This document shows, one piece after another, positions 11,299 to 18,419 of a stretch of 61,807 bases of DNA. Made by a program: the position numbers and the translations under genes. Under the pieces are notes generated by a model. It saw only the letters and a program-made list of their open reading frames with translations. It was not told where the DNA came from and ran no database searches. Position 1 is the stretch's first letter; every line of letters begins with the position of its first letter. The DNA comes from Candidatus Heimdallarchaeota archaeon (GTDB lineage Archaea; Asgardarchaeota; Heimdallarchaeia; JABLTI01), in assembly GCA_019058275.1 (NCBI GenBank), contig JAHLVW010000012.1, forward strand, positions 1 to 61,807. Direction: 5' to 3'.

Positions 11299-11457
11299 TT
11301 TTTTTTCACATTCCGTTTTTTAAGTTCATTTCTCTTTTAGTGGAAAGTGATCGTTTGTACAACCTTCTCATATTTTTCAGCCAAACTGATAACTTGTAGT
11401 TATCTTGACTTGGGCAGTTGCGCGAGTTTGTTTTCCTCAACCCGAACCGTTACATTT
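11299..11457. repeat. dispersed repeat, copy B
   Basis: Second copy of the element found at 1733-1891 upstream of 16S. Differences are scattered substitutions and one deleted C; the stem GATAACT/AGTTATC and the TTGTACAA palindrome are intact. Its right boundary (about 11452-11457) coincides with the point where the neighbouring minus-strand membrane gene stops resembling its paralogues, so the last residues of that gene are encoded by the repeat. This looks like a rearrangement or insertion that replaced the gene's 3' end. Confidence 0.75.
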
Positions 11458-12021
11458 CTAATTTTTATAGCAAATTCCAGATAGTTCCCAGCTATTAACA
11501 AGCATACAATAATTTGTAAGCTAATATATGGAAAATAAATTGCTAGTCTTGATTCACTACCCACCATTGGTAATATTAAGTAATTTATCAAACCATCCAA
11601 CCATAATAGAAAAACTACTAGTACAATGTATGTAAATAATTGCTCTCTTTTCGCAGTTTCAGCATAAAAACTACTTTTTCTTAGAACATAGATCAATGCC
11701 ACCATTGTCATTATAAAAATTGCAAATACTACCATACTACCTCTATTTAGAAAGAAGAGAGGTAGTAATCCTAAACCAGGTGTTACAATGTCGAAATAAA
11801 TCGTATCAAGATAAAATGCTGTATCAAGTATATTATATAGAAGCACTAAAATCAATTATTGTAATAAAATCGAATGAATTTATTGTATACATTAAGAAAT
11901 AGACTACCAGTATACTTGCACCTATACTAATTAGTAATCTGCCATCCAACCTTTCTTTACTTTCGATTCTTCCTTCAACCATCTCTTCATTTTCAAACAT
12001 TTTCTTTCCCCTTTCTAACAT
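11400..12021 (-). pseudogene. frameshifted membrane protein, paralogue of the 12095 gene
   Basis: Two overlapping minus-strand frames make one gene. The first (12021 down to 11833) encodes an N-terminus with a transmembrane helix, LLISIGASILVVYFLMYTI, like LMQIGAGFLAVFFVLYSI in the next gene. The second (11855 down to 11400) supplies the remaining helices and the LLIAGNYLEFAIKIR motif. A one-base shift near 11835-11880 joins them. Relative to the 253-residue paralogue it also lacks roughly one helix pair in the middle. Its last ~14 residues come from the dispersed repeat. It could be a pseudogene, a sequencing indel or a recoded gene; the rearranged 3' end favours decay. Confidence 0.6.
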
Positions 12022-12094
12022 TTCTATTTATTGTTTTCTTCTTTTGATTTAAATTTATCTTATTTCAAATTTCAATTTAACCATATCTTCTAGA

Positions 12095-12856
12095 TTAACA
12101 ATAATTATATTGGTTGAAACTTTTAGATTTCCTGATTTTTACAACCAATTCTATATAGGCTATTGCTGCAAGTATTGCTATGATTATCTGACTCCAGTAG
12201 TATCCCAGAATAATTGTTTCTCTATTTATTGAAGCATCCATTGAATGGCGATACAATTGAATCATAAAGACCAAGCATGGTATTATAGCCATGATAATAA
12301 TGTAAAGGAAAACTTGAGTTTTTACTAATCTTGTATCAAATAATCCTACTTTTCTGATTACTTTGTTTTGTTCGACGATTGTTAATCCAAAAATTATCAG
12401 TTTTACTGGTGATATTACCATGATGATAGCTAACCAAATGAGATCTCTTTCAGAAGTAATTGTGTTGAAGATTTCACTGAAACCCATTTTCATCGAAATG
12501 ATGTTTAGTATTATCTCCACACTTACTATTATTATGAACAAAGCTATTAGCATCTGTATTCTCTTCTTATTTCTCTTCCTTTGATTTTCTCGTAGATTTG
12601 CCAATCCCTTTGTAAATGTTATCAATCCACAAATCAGTAGTGCAATATTGATTGCTGGTAGTATTGCTTTAGCCCAAAAAAGCTTGCTTATTAATTGTGC
12701 TTCGTTTATTTTTTCCATTAGCAAATAGAAAACATAAATATCTATTGAATATAGAACAAAAAAAACTGCTAGGAATCCTGCTCCTATTTGCATTAGTATT
12801 CTATTACTCTTAATCCAGTATATTTCCAATTCTATTTTTGCTATTTCTTCTATCAT
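12095..12856 (-). CDS. multi-pass membrane protein, local paralogous family
   Basis: A 253-residue protein with about six to seven predicted transmembrane helices (around 20-42, 58-80, 100-120, 138-160, 182-204, 220-243), an acidic amphipathic N-terminus and a basic C-terminus. No known family recognised. It is the intact member of a local family that includes the frameshifted gene at 11400-12021 and the remnant at 2215-2680. All share a short first helix followed by YSI/YTI and a last helix ending in a Y-[IL]-E-[LF]-x3-[IV]-R motif. The tail probably faces the cytoplasm, by the positive-inside rule. Confidence 0.7.
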   Translation of the reverse strand: MIEEIAKIELEIYWIKSNRILMQIGAGFLAVFFVLYSIDIYVFYLLMEKINEAQLISKLFWAKAILPAINIALLICGLITFTKGLANLRENQRKRNKKRIQMLIALFIIIVSVEIILNIISMKMGFSEIFNTITSERDLIWLAIIMVISPVKLIIFGLTIVEQNKVIRKVGLFDTRLVKTQVFLYIIIMAIIPCLVFMIQLYRHSMDASINRETIILGYYWSQIIIAILAAIAYIELVVKIRKSKSFNQYNYC

Positions 12857-13009
12857 TTTACCTTTCTTCCATATTAAACTCCTTACTTATACTATAGTCT
12901 CAAAATTATTTATTATTTCACGGACAACAGTTTCAAAACAGTTTAGAAACAATTTAACAAGCAAGATAAATAGAAGAAATAAAAAAAACAAAACACTTGT
13001 AGGGATCTA

Positions 13010-13549
13010 TCAACTCTTTACAGACTCTATTTCCTTGATTAAGTGTTCAAAGACATCTTTATTGTTAAGATTGTCAATTAAGCTTATTGTCAATGTTTTT
13101 TGTATGTAATATTTCTCTATCAATTCCATAAGCATTGGTTTAATTTCTTTTTCAAAATGCTCTATTACTTCTATTTGCTCTTCTTTCATGTCATCATATA
13201 GACAATAGCTTGTTATGTATGGATCAGGTCTATCCTTTTCTTCTTTTACTCTTTTTTCAGCCCATTTCCTGCACAATTCAATTGGTGTGTCTAAGAAGAT
13301 TATCAATTCTGCAGCATTAAACCGAGCTCTAAAAGTAGAAGTGTAACCTACTCCGTCAATAATCCAATTGTTCAATTCTACAAGCTCATCATGTTTTTTA
13401 GTAAATTGCTCCTCGCTTGTTTTCTTCCAGTTTTTTTTCCAAAGAATTAGATCTAAATGATGAACAGGAATTTTGTAATGTTTTGATAACAAATCAGCTA
13501 GAGTTGATTTTCCTGATGCTGAGTTTCCAATTATTGTTATTTTTGGCAT
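13010..13549 (-). CDS. P-loop kinase, adenylate-kinase/FlaR-like
   Basis: A 179-residue single-domain P-loop NTPase. Walker A is GNSASGKST (residues 8-16), followed by an HHLD motif, the IDG motif in WIIDGVGY that often marks substrate binding in this group, and the ELIIFLDTP strand with Walker B character. Length and motif order match the adenylate-kinase-related proteins annotated as topology modulation protein FlaR. These bind ATP and probably phosphorylate a small substrate, but their real substrate is not established. It is 82 bp downstream of the 411-residue gene on the same strand. Confidence 0.82.
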   Translation of the reverse strand: MPKITIIGNSASGKSTLADLLSKHYKIPVHHLDLILWKKNWKKTSEEQFTKKHDELVELNNWIIDGVGYTSTFRARFNAAELIIFLDTPIELCRKWAEKRVKEEKDRPDPYITSYCLYDDMKEEQIEVIEHFEKEIKPMLMELIEKYYIQKTLTISLIDNLNNKDVFEHLIKEIESVKS

Positions 13550-13630
13550 TGATTATCTTCCTTGTTTTTTCTCTGATAAATTGAACGGTTTAATAAAACA
13601 GATTAGTTGTTTAAGTTTTTCCTTACTGAA

Positions 13631-14854
13631 TTACCCATTTCCTCTCTTTCGACCATTTGCAGCGAATACTTGTACTATTCCCCTTGTCATACAAAAGACT
13701 ACAAAATCAGCTATTTTATCCAATGTAGTATTTATCTTATGTGTTACTTCCATCACATTCTTCGTACCATCGAATTCTTTGTAAGCTTTACTAAAATTTT
13801 TGAAGAACTTCTTTTGCATTTCTCCTTCTAGTGCTTCATATTCTTCTTGTTTTATTAAGCTTTTAGGCATGAGATGATCTGCTTGAATCATTATTACAGC
13901 TACTTCTTTCATTAGTTGTTCTTTTTCATCTTTTTGGATTCTTTGATCTATTATCTCGAGAGTCTTTTTCATTGGTTCTTTGTTAAAGTTCAGACCTGCA
14001 TCAGATATTGCTTCATTTATGATATCGATTTCTTGCACTATTTGTGGTATTTTTGTCAATCCTGTTTGTGTTGGGAAAATGATTGTTGAAAATCGTAAGT
14101 TGTTTGTTGATACTACAATAAGTTGTCGTCCCTTGAGACTTACCATGGTAAATTTCTGTTTTGCTCTAGGAATTATTACCCCTTGTGCATACATTTCGTG
14201 AATTTTCTGAGCAATGTCTAGTGGGTCTACTTTGTTTGCTTCTATCCAATCTGGCAAGAATGAGCTATTGATTTTATCTCCTTCAAAATCTATGAAAAGT
14301 ATTCCATTCCAATTCTGAAACATTTTTCCAGCATTTCTTTCTTTTTCTTTCGACAAATCCCTAAATGTTGTTTTGCTACCCAGCGCTGCTGCTTTTTTCT
14401 TTCCGATGTCTTGATACTTGAGTAGAATTCTATCTATAAGATCACAAAAGTTTCTTGGATTACCATAGGATGTTCTTATAGCAAATTTCAGCATTTTGAC
14501 TATTTCTTCTTGGTATTCTGTGGATTCTACTAAAGCAACTGCTATGTCGATAAATTCTGTTTCATTTACCTTTCTTATTGCTCTGCCTACAATTAGCTCT
14601 TCACCAGTCCTAGTAGTAACTTTATCAATTTGTGCATGTGAAATTCCCGTGTAGAATTCTCCTAAGTGAGCTAAACTTTTCAAAAATTCAAGGTATTCAC
14701 TTTTTTCAGGAGTAAGTTTGTTGATATAAGCTATAGGTCCTAAAATGATATCAAATGTCACCAAGAAGATTGCCTTTACCCTCATCTCCCTTAATATTGG
14801 CTTGGAAAATGTGGATATCTCTAGGTCTTTGATGTGTTCTTCTTTGGCAGACAT
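13631..14854 (-). CDS. uncharacterised protein with two possible longin/roadblock-like segments
   Basis: About 407 residues from the ATG at 14854. I prefer this start because GGTGAG, matching the 16S tail, lies a few bases upstream; a GTG at 14866 is the outer alternative. Two segments begin with strand patterns typical of longin/roadblock folds: KAIFLVTFDIILGPIAYI near the N-terminus, and a second from about residue 165 (GILFIDFEGD). This resemblance is only by eye. The middle and C-terminal parts are helical and charged. No membrane segments or catalytic motif. The reading frame stays open for 67 codons upstream of 14866 (see separate entry), so the true N-terminus may be longer. Confidence 0.7.
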   Translation of the reverse strand: MSAKEEHIKDLEISTFSKPILREMRVKAIFLVTFDIILGPIAYINKLTPEKSEYLEFLKSLAHLGEFYTGISHAQIDKVTTRTGEELIVGRAIRKVNETEFIDIAVALVESTEYQEEIVKMLKFAIRTSYGNPRNFCDLIDRILLKYQDIGKKKAAALGSKTTFRDLSKEKERNAGKMFQNWNGILFIDFEGDKINSSFLPDWIEANKVDPLDIAQKIHEMYAQGVIIPRAKQKFTMVSLKGRQLIVVSTNNLRFSTIIFPTQTGLTKIPQIVQEIDIINEAISDAGLNFNKEPMKKTLEIIDQRIQKDEKEQLMKEVAVIMIQADHLMPKSLIKQEEYEALEGEMQKKFFKNFSKAYKEFDGTKNVMEVTHKINTTLDKIADFVVFCMTRGIVQVFAANGRKRGNG

Positions 14855-15088
14855 TTTTCTCACCACTTCTGTGGGTGTTCGTCGAATAAAGTCTTCAAAG
14901 TTACTGTCACTCTTTTCACTAGAGTGTATAACTTTTTCCTCTTTGACTTTCTCATTCTCTGATGTTTTGAACGTTTGGTTTTTTTGTCGGAGACAATTTG
15001 CTCTACATTTTGCTTTTGTTTTTTCGATTAAATACCTAACTTTTACAGCATTTTCGATTTTTTTGCACTAAAAAGCACACTGGTTCAC
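14855..15088 (-). other. open upstream frame of the 13631 gene; possible true 5' end
   Basis: In frame with the gene at 13631, 67 codons upstream of 14866 contain no stop, and their translation is Lys/Glu-rich with a CRANC motif. The frame is closed by TAG at 15068-15070. Six codons before that is a GTG (15088) with a good AAGGAG five bases upstream, in the same frame. A GTG at 15068, one frame off and just before a run of seven As, would also join the frame if one A were removed. No ATG, GTG or TTG lies inside the open part. The remaining spacer, 15089-15278, holds nothing I recognise. Confidence 0.35.
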
Positions 15089-15278
15089 TTGTACTCCTTA
15101 CTCTAAATCTTTGTTTGATACTTTTTAGGTTTTATGGGAAATTTATCCGTGCTTTTTTTGTCGGTTTAATGCCCTTTTTGCTCACTCTTCTAATCTATTA
15201 TCTCGATATTGCAGTGCTTTATATTGGTAATTATGTAGATTTAATGTATACTAGAATGAATTGAGGATTTAGTTACAA

Positions 15279-15431
15279 ATGCCTGTTGAACTAGATTATT
15301 GGGCACAGAATCTGAAGAAGGTCTATTCTGAAAGAGACCATAATAAAGAAATTGTTCTTCGTTCATCTTATAATAAATCAAAATATCAAAAATCTAGGCA
15401 GAATTCTTACTCAATTTTTGAAACAGATTAG
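15279..15431 (+). CDS. possible 50-residue protein
   Basis: A short plus-strand frame from ATG 15279 to TAG 15431 encoding 50 residues, charged and Tyr/Lys/Ser-rich, with no membrane segment. GAGG lies 12 bases upstream of the ATG and a TATA-like CTTTATATTGG about 60 bases upstream. The end overlaps by four bases the stop of the convergent 559-residue gene. No homologue recognised. It may be a genuine small protein or a chance frame. Confidence 0.4.
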   Translation: MPVELDYWAQNLKKVYSERDHNKEIVLRSSYNKSKYQKSRQNSYSIFETD

Positions 15432-17107
15432 CTGAATTCCTTACGTTCTTTAATTTGAGTAAATATTATTTTACAAATAGTTAAATCTAATTCTTCTTTA
15501 TTGGCATCGGTAGGAGTTAATCCATTCTTCCTTAGTTCTTGTGTAATTGTGGTTTTAGCTTCACTTTCTGTTAATAACAAACCTAACTCTAAAGAATATT
15601 TTTTCAAAACTTTGGCTCCAGCAATTAGCTCTTCAGGATTATCAAACAATTCTTTCAAATATTCATCTCTTACCATTATCCACAAATCTTTTTCTGATGA
15701 ATCCATTATTTTCGATCTTAGTGAAGGTTTAACCGTTTCTTCAGTTGCTTCTTGTGCTCTTACTTTATTTCTTATTCCAAGATGTGAAGGTAATGATTCA
15801 GCTTTCTTTAGATCGGTTTCTTTTCTTAATTCAGCTTTCTGTTGGATAATTTCCTTTATCTTCTCTTCTAATAATAACAGAACTTTTTCATCGACACTTA
15901 GATTGGGGAATTCTTTGCTTCCTACTGGTGATAATCGATTCATAAGTTGAACATCAAATTGCTTTAAAAATTTAGAAACTTTATCTGAGCTAATACCTAA
16001 TTCAATCATCATTCGTTCAAAAAATTCTTTTGCAAAAATGGAAGGTTTCTGATGATTTACTTTTGTTGCAACTTCAAAATTCTCATCAATAAGCTCTTTT
16101 ATAATCGGTTTTGCTTGTTCATCAGAAAGTTCTTCAATATTAGTAATTATTAGTGTGAATTTGTCTGTTATTATTTCATCTTTTTTAGCAACAAAACCAA
16201 CATTTCCCATTACTTTCTTCCCATCAATCATTTGTGTCATCGGGTGGTCTATTTCAGTCTTGAGATCTAAAGACTCGTATTCCTCAATCAATCGATTTTC
16301 TAAAATTAACTCGCTGGCTATTCGCAAATTCATTTGGGTTTTATCATTCGTACAGGTTTCCAAGCTTTGATGGATTACCTCAAATTCGCTTATTGCTTTA
16401 TTTGCCCAACCCTTTGTTTCGAGTTCTGAAATAATGAATTTTAGAGAGTCTATGTTTGCCTTTAATCTGTTGTATAATTCATCGATTATTACTTTAGCTT
16501 TTTTCATCGATTTGTGACGCATACCACTTACAATGTATTTCGCTGCTTCATAATAACTTGAACTTTGATGTTCTTTCATCCATGAGACAATTACTGGTTT
16601 AATAGTTTTATTAATGATATAGTATCTTTCAATGATATAGAGCGCAGAATCTTCCATATCCCCTGCCAAGTCACCAAATAATGATCTATCTAATGTGATT
16701 AATTTGGCTACTTTTCGCAGCATTTTCTTTGAAAAATCATTTGCAATATACTTTATCCAAAAACCTTCTTCCATGGCAAATCGTATACAAAATGAATAAA
16801 TGTCTGGAAGTTCGTAATTTGTCTTTTTTAGTCTTTTTTCTTCAAAAGTGAAATAATCAGCTGATAATTTTCTTGGAACATCATAATCATATTCTAAAAC
16901 ATAGATAACTTTGGCTATCTCTTCTGGTACCTTTAGTTCCTTAGCTATTTCCTTATAACCAATTTCACTGACTGCAGAAGTTCTTTCTAAGATGCGATCT
17001 TGGATGCTTGTTTTTATTTTATTAAAGGCTTCTAGAGATTCCTTTAATGCTTCTTTACTGCTTATTTCTCCAAGATCTGGTTCTAACATTGAATTATTGT
17101 TCTCCAA
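15428..17107 (-). CDS. uncharacterised large helical protein
   Basis: A 559-residue soluble, almost wholly alpha-helical protein that I cannot assign to a family. Residues about 45-80 (SEIGYKEIAKELKVPEEIAK) look like a helix-turn-helix. The middle (about 180-300) has long helical segments with coiled-coil character, and the C-terminal 160 residues are highly charged. No catalytic motif, signal peptide or transmembrane segment is visible. It stands alone, with spacers on both sides, and overlaps the end of the small convergent frame by four bases. Confidence 0.75.
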   Translation of the reverse strand: MENNNSMLEPDLGEISSKEALKESLEAFNKIKTSIQDRILERTSAVSEIGYKEIAKELKVPEEIAKVIYVLEYDYDVPRKLSADYFTFEEKRLKKTNYELPDIYSFCIRFAMEEGFWIKYIANDFSKKMLRKVAKLITLDRSLFGDLAGDMEDSALYIIERYYIINKTIKPVIVSWMKEHQSSSYYEAAKYIVSGMRHKSMKKAKVIIDELYNRLKANIDSLKFIISELETKGWANKAISEFEVIHQSLETCTNDKTQMNLRIASELILENRLIEEYESLDLKTEIDHPMTQMIDGKKVMGNVGFVAKKDEIITDKFTLIITNIEELSDEQAKPIIKELIDENFEVATKVNHQKPSIFAKEFFERMMIELGISSDKVSKFLKQFDVQLMNRLSPVGSKEFPNLSVDEKVLLLLEEKIKEIIQQKAELRKETDLKKAESLPSHLGIRNKVRAQEATEETVKPSLRSKIMDSSEKDLWIMVRDEYLKELFDNPEELIAGAKVLKKYSLELGLLLTESEAKTTITQELRKNGLTPTDANKEELDLTICKIIFTQIKERKEFS

Positions 17108-17281
17108 ATTTTTTGAAAAGCTTATAATTGCTTTATTGATTCTACTTCAAGTAAATTGTAATTGCCTTTTTCTTAACTAAATAACTTACTGTTGAGGATT
17201 TTTAAATTCAAATGGTATCGGCAAATTGTAAGATAACATTAGGAAATAATAGTTTGGGTTAGGATTATTGAAAAAATATGA

Positions 17282-17539
17282 TTATTCATCAAAAACTTCA
17301 GATTCAACTTCTGCTGCTTCTTTTTCCTTTTCTTCCTCTTTTTTAGCAAAATATAGTAACGCGAAAAATAAACCACAACCAAGTAAGAATGCACCAAAAA
17401 CAATCCAAAGAGATACTTCTAATAGGGCTAAAACGATTGCTACTACCCAACAGACAATTAATACTACAAGCATGAGATCATATGCTAAAGCTAAGCTTAC
17501 ATCTTTTACATCTTCTTTTATTGAGGTCATGTTTTTCAC
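17282..17539 (-). CDS. small two-helix membrane protein
   Basis: An 85-residue protein with two adjacent transmembrane helices (about 18-42 and 45-66) separated by a very short turn, followed by a Lys/Glu-rich cytoplasmic tail ending EVESEVFDE. Such hairpin membrane proteins are common and carry no diagnostic motif. It is isolated between the 559-residue gene and plsY, so context gives no hint. The clean hydrophobic pattern and charged tail support real coding. Confidence 0.65.
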   Translation of the reverse strand: MKNMTSIKEDVKDVSLALAYDLMLVVLIVCWVVAIVLALLEVSLWIVFGAFLLGCGLFFALLYFAKKEEEKEKEAAEVESEVFDE

Positions 17540-17702
17540 TTAAATTAATGGAAATAATATTATTGTATGTTAAGGTTTTCTGCTTTTTTAGTCTTTGCCA
17601 AGTAGTTAGAATTTAGTGTTTAGAGGACTGATTCAGCAACAAGTTTTTTGAACTACTTAGTTATAATGTATTCAGTATTAATACTAAAAACAGGAGATAA
17701 AC

Positions 17703-18368
17703 ATGTATCAATTTTTCATAGCACCACTTATTGGGTATTTTTTTGGTTCACTACCATTTGCTTGGATTATTGTTAAACTTACTACAGGACAAGATGTTAG
17801 GGACTCAGGTTCTGGATCTGTAAGTACTCGTAACACAATTCGTACTGCAGGATGGAGTTGGGCAGTTTTAACTGGTTCTCTTGATATTACTAAGGGATTC
17901 CTAGGTGTGTTTCTTGTAAAATTTGTTATTTTCTCAAGTGATGCATACCCAGCATTTCCAGAATTTCTTGACTTATTGGCAGCTCTTGCAGGCATAGCAG
18001 CTTTTGCTGGTCATTGCTGGATGCCATGGATGAAATTCCGTGGAGGTAAAGGATTTGCAGTCCTTTCAGGAGCTCTCGTTATAATAAATCCATGGGGAAT
18101 TTTGATTTGGTGGGTTAGTCTTCCAATCTATTTAGTAATCATTAGATATAGTGGAATTTCTGGCCTCTGTTCAACTGCTTCAGTTGCTATATGCAATACG
18201 TTCTTCTATATTTTTGAAGCGACTTATTGGAGTACTTGGCCCACTATGGTTTTCGGTTGGGGGTGCACCTTACTAATCACTCTACGATTGATCCCTGATT
18301 TCATAGGTATGAAGAAAGGTGAAATAAAACGCTGGAAAGGTATCAAAGTAACCCAATGGATGCGATAA
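17703..18368 (+). CDS. plsY: PlsY-type glycerol-3-phosphate acyltransferase homologue
   Basis: A 221-residue multi-pass membrane protein of the PlsY/YgiH family. In bacteria PlsY transfers an acyl group from acyl phosphate to sn-glycerol-3-phosphate. Family motifs are present in order: GSLPFAWIIVK (15-25), the loop GSGSVSTRN (36-44) corresponding to GSGNxGxTN, a D-x-x-KG motif at 61-65, and H104 followed by KFRGGKG (111-117). The Asn of the first loop is Ser here. The start is ATG with AGGAG eight bases upstream; a TATA-like TTATAATG lies about 40 bases upstream. No PlsX or PlsC is in the window. In an archaeon the substrate is uncertain. Confidence 0.88.
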   Translation: MYQFFIAPLIGYFFGSLPFAWIIVKLTTGQDVRDSGSGSVSTRNTIRTAGWSWAVLTGSLDITKGFLGVFLVKFVIFSSDAYPAFPEFLDLLAALAGIAAFAGHCWMPWMKFRGGKGFAVLSGALVIINPWGILIWWVSLPIYLVIIRYSGISGLCSTASVAICNTFFYIFEATYWSTWPTMVFGWGCTLLITLRLIPDFIGMKKGEIKRWKGIKVTQWMR

Positions 18369-18419
18369 AGAAAAAAAGGTACTTACTATAATTTGTTCCA
18401 CTTGTAAGTGTAAAGGATT

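Noticed and set aside
13581..15071. Plus-strand frames of 67-108 residues opposite the 411-residue gene
   Set aside because: They are antisense shadows with Ser/Phe/Leu-rich translations and no start signals.
15068..15088. Stop-codon readthrough (pyrrolysine) at TAG 15068-15070
   Set aside because: TAG is an ordinary stop for other genes here, such as the methyltransferase ending at 25380 and the signal peptidase ending at 47141, and no downstream element or methylamine gene is visible.
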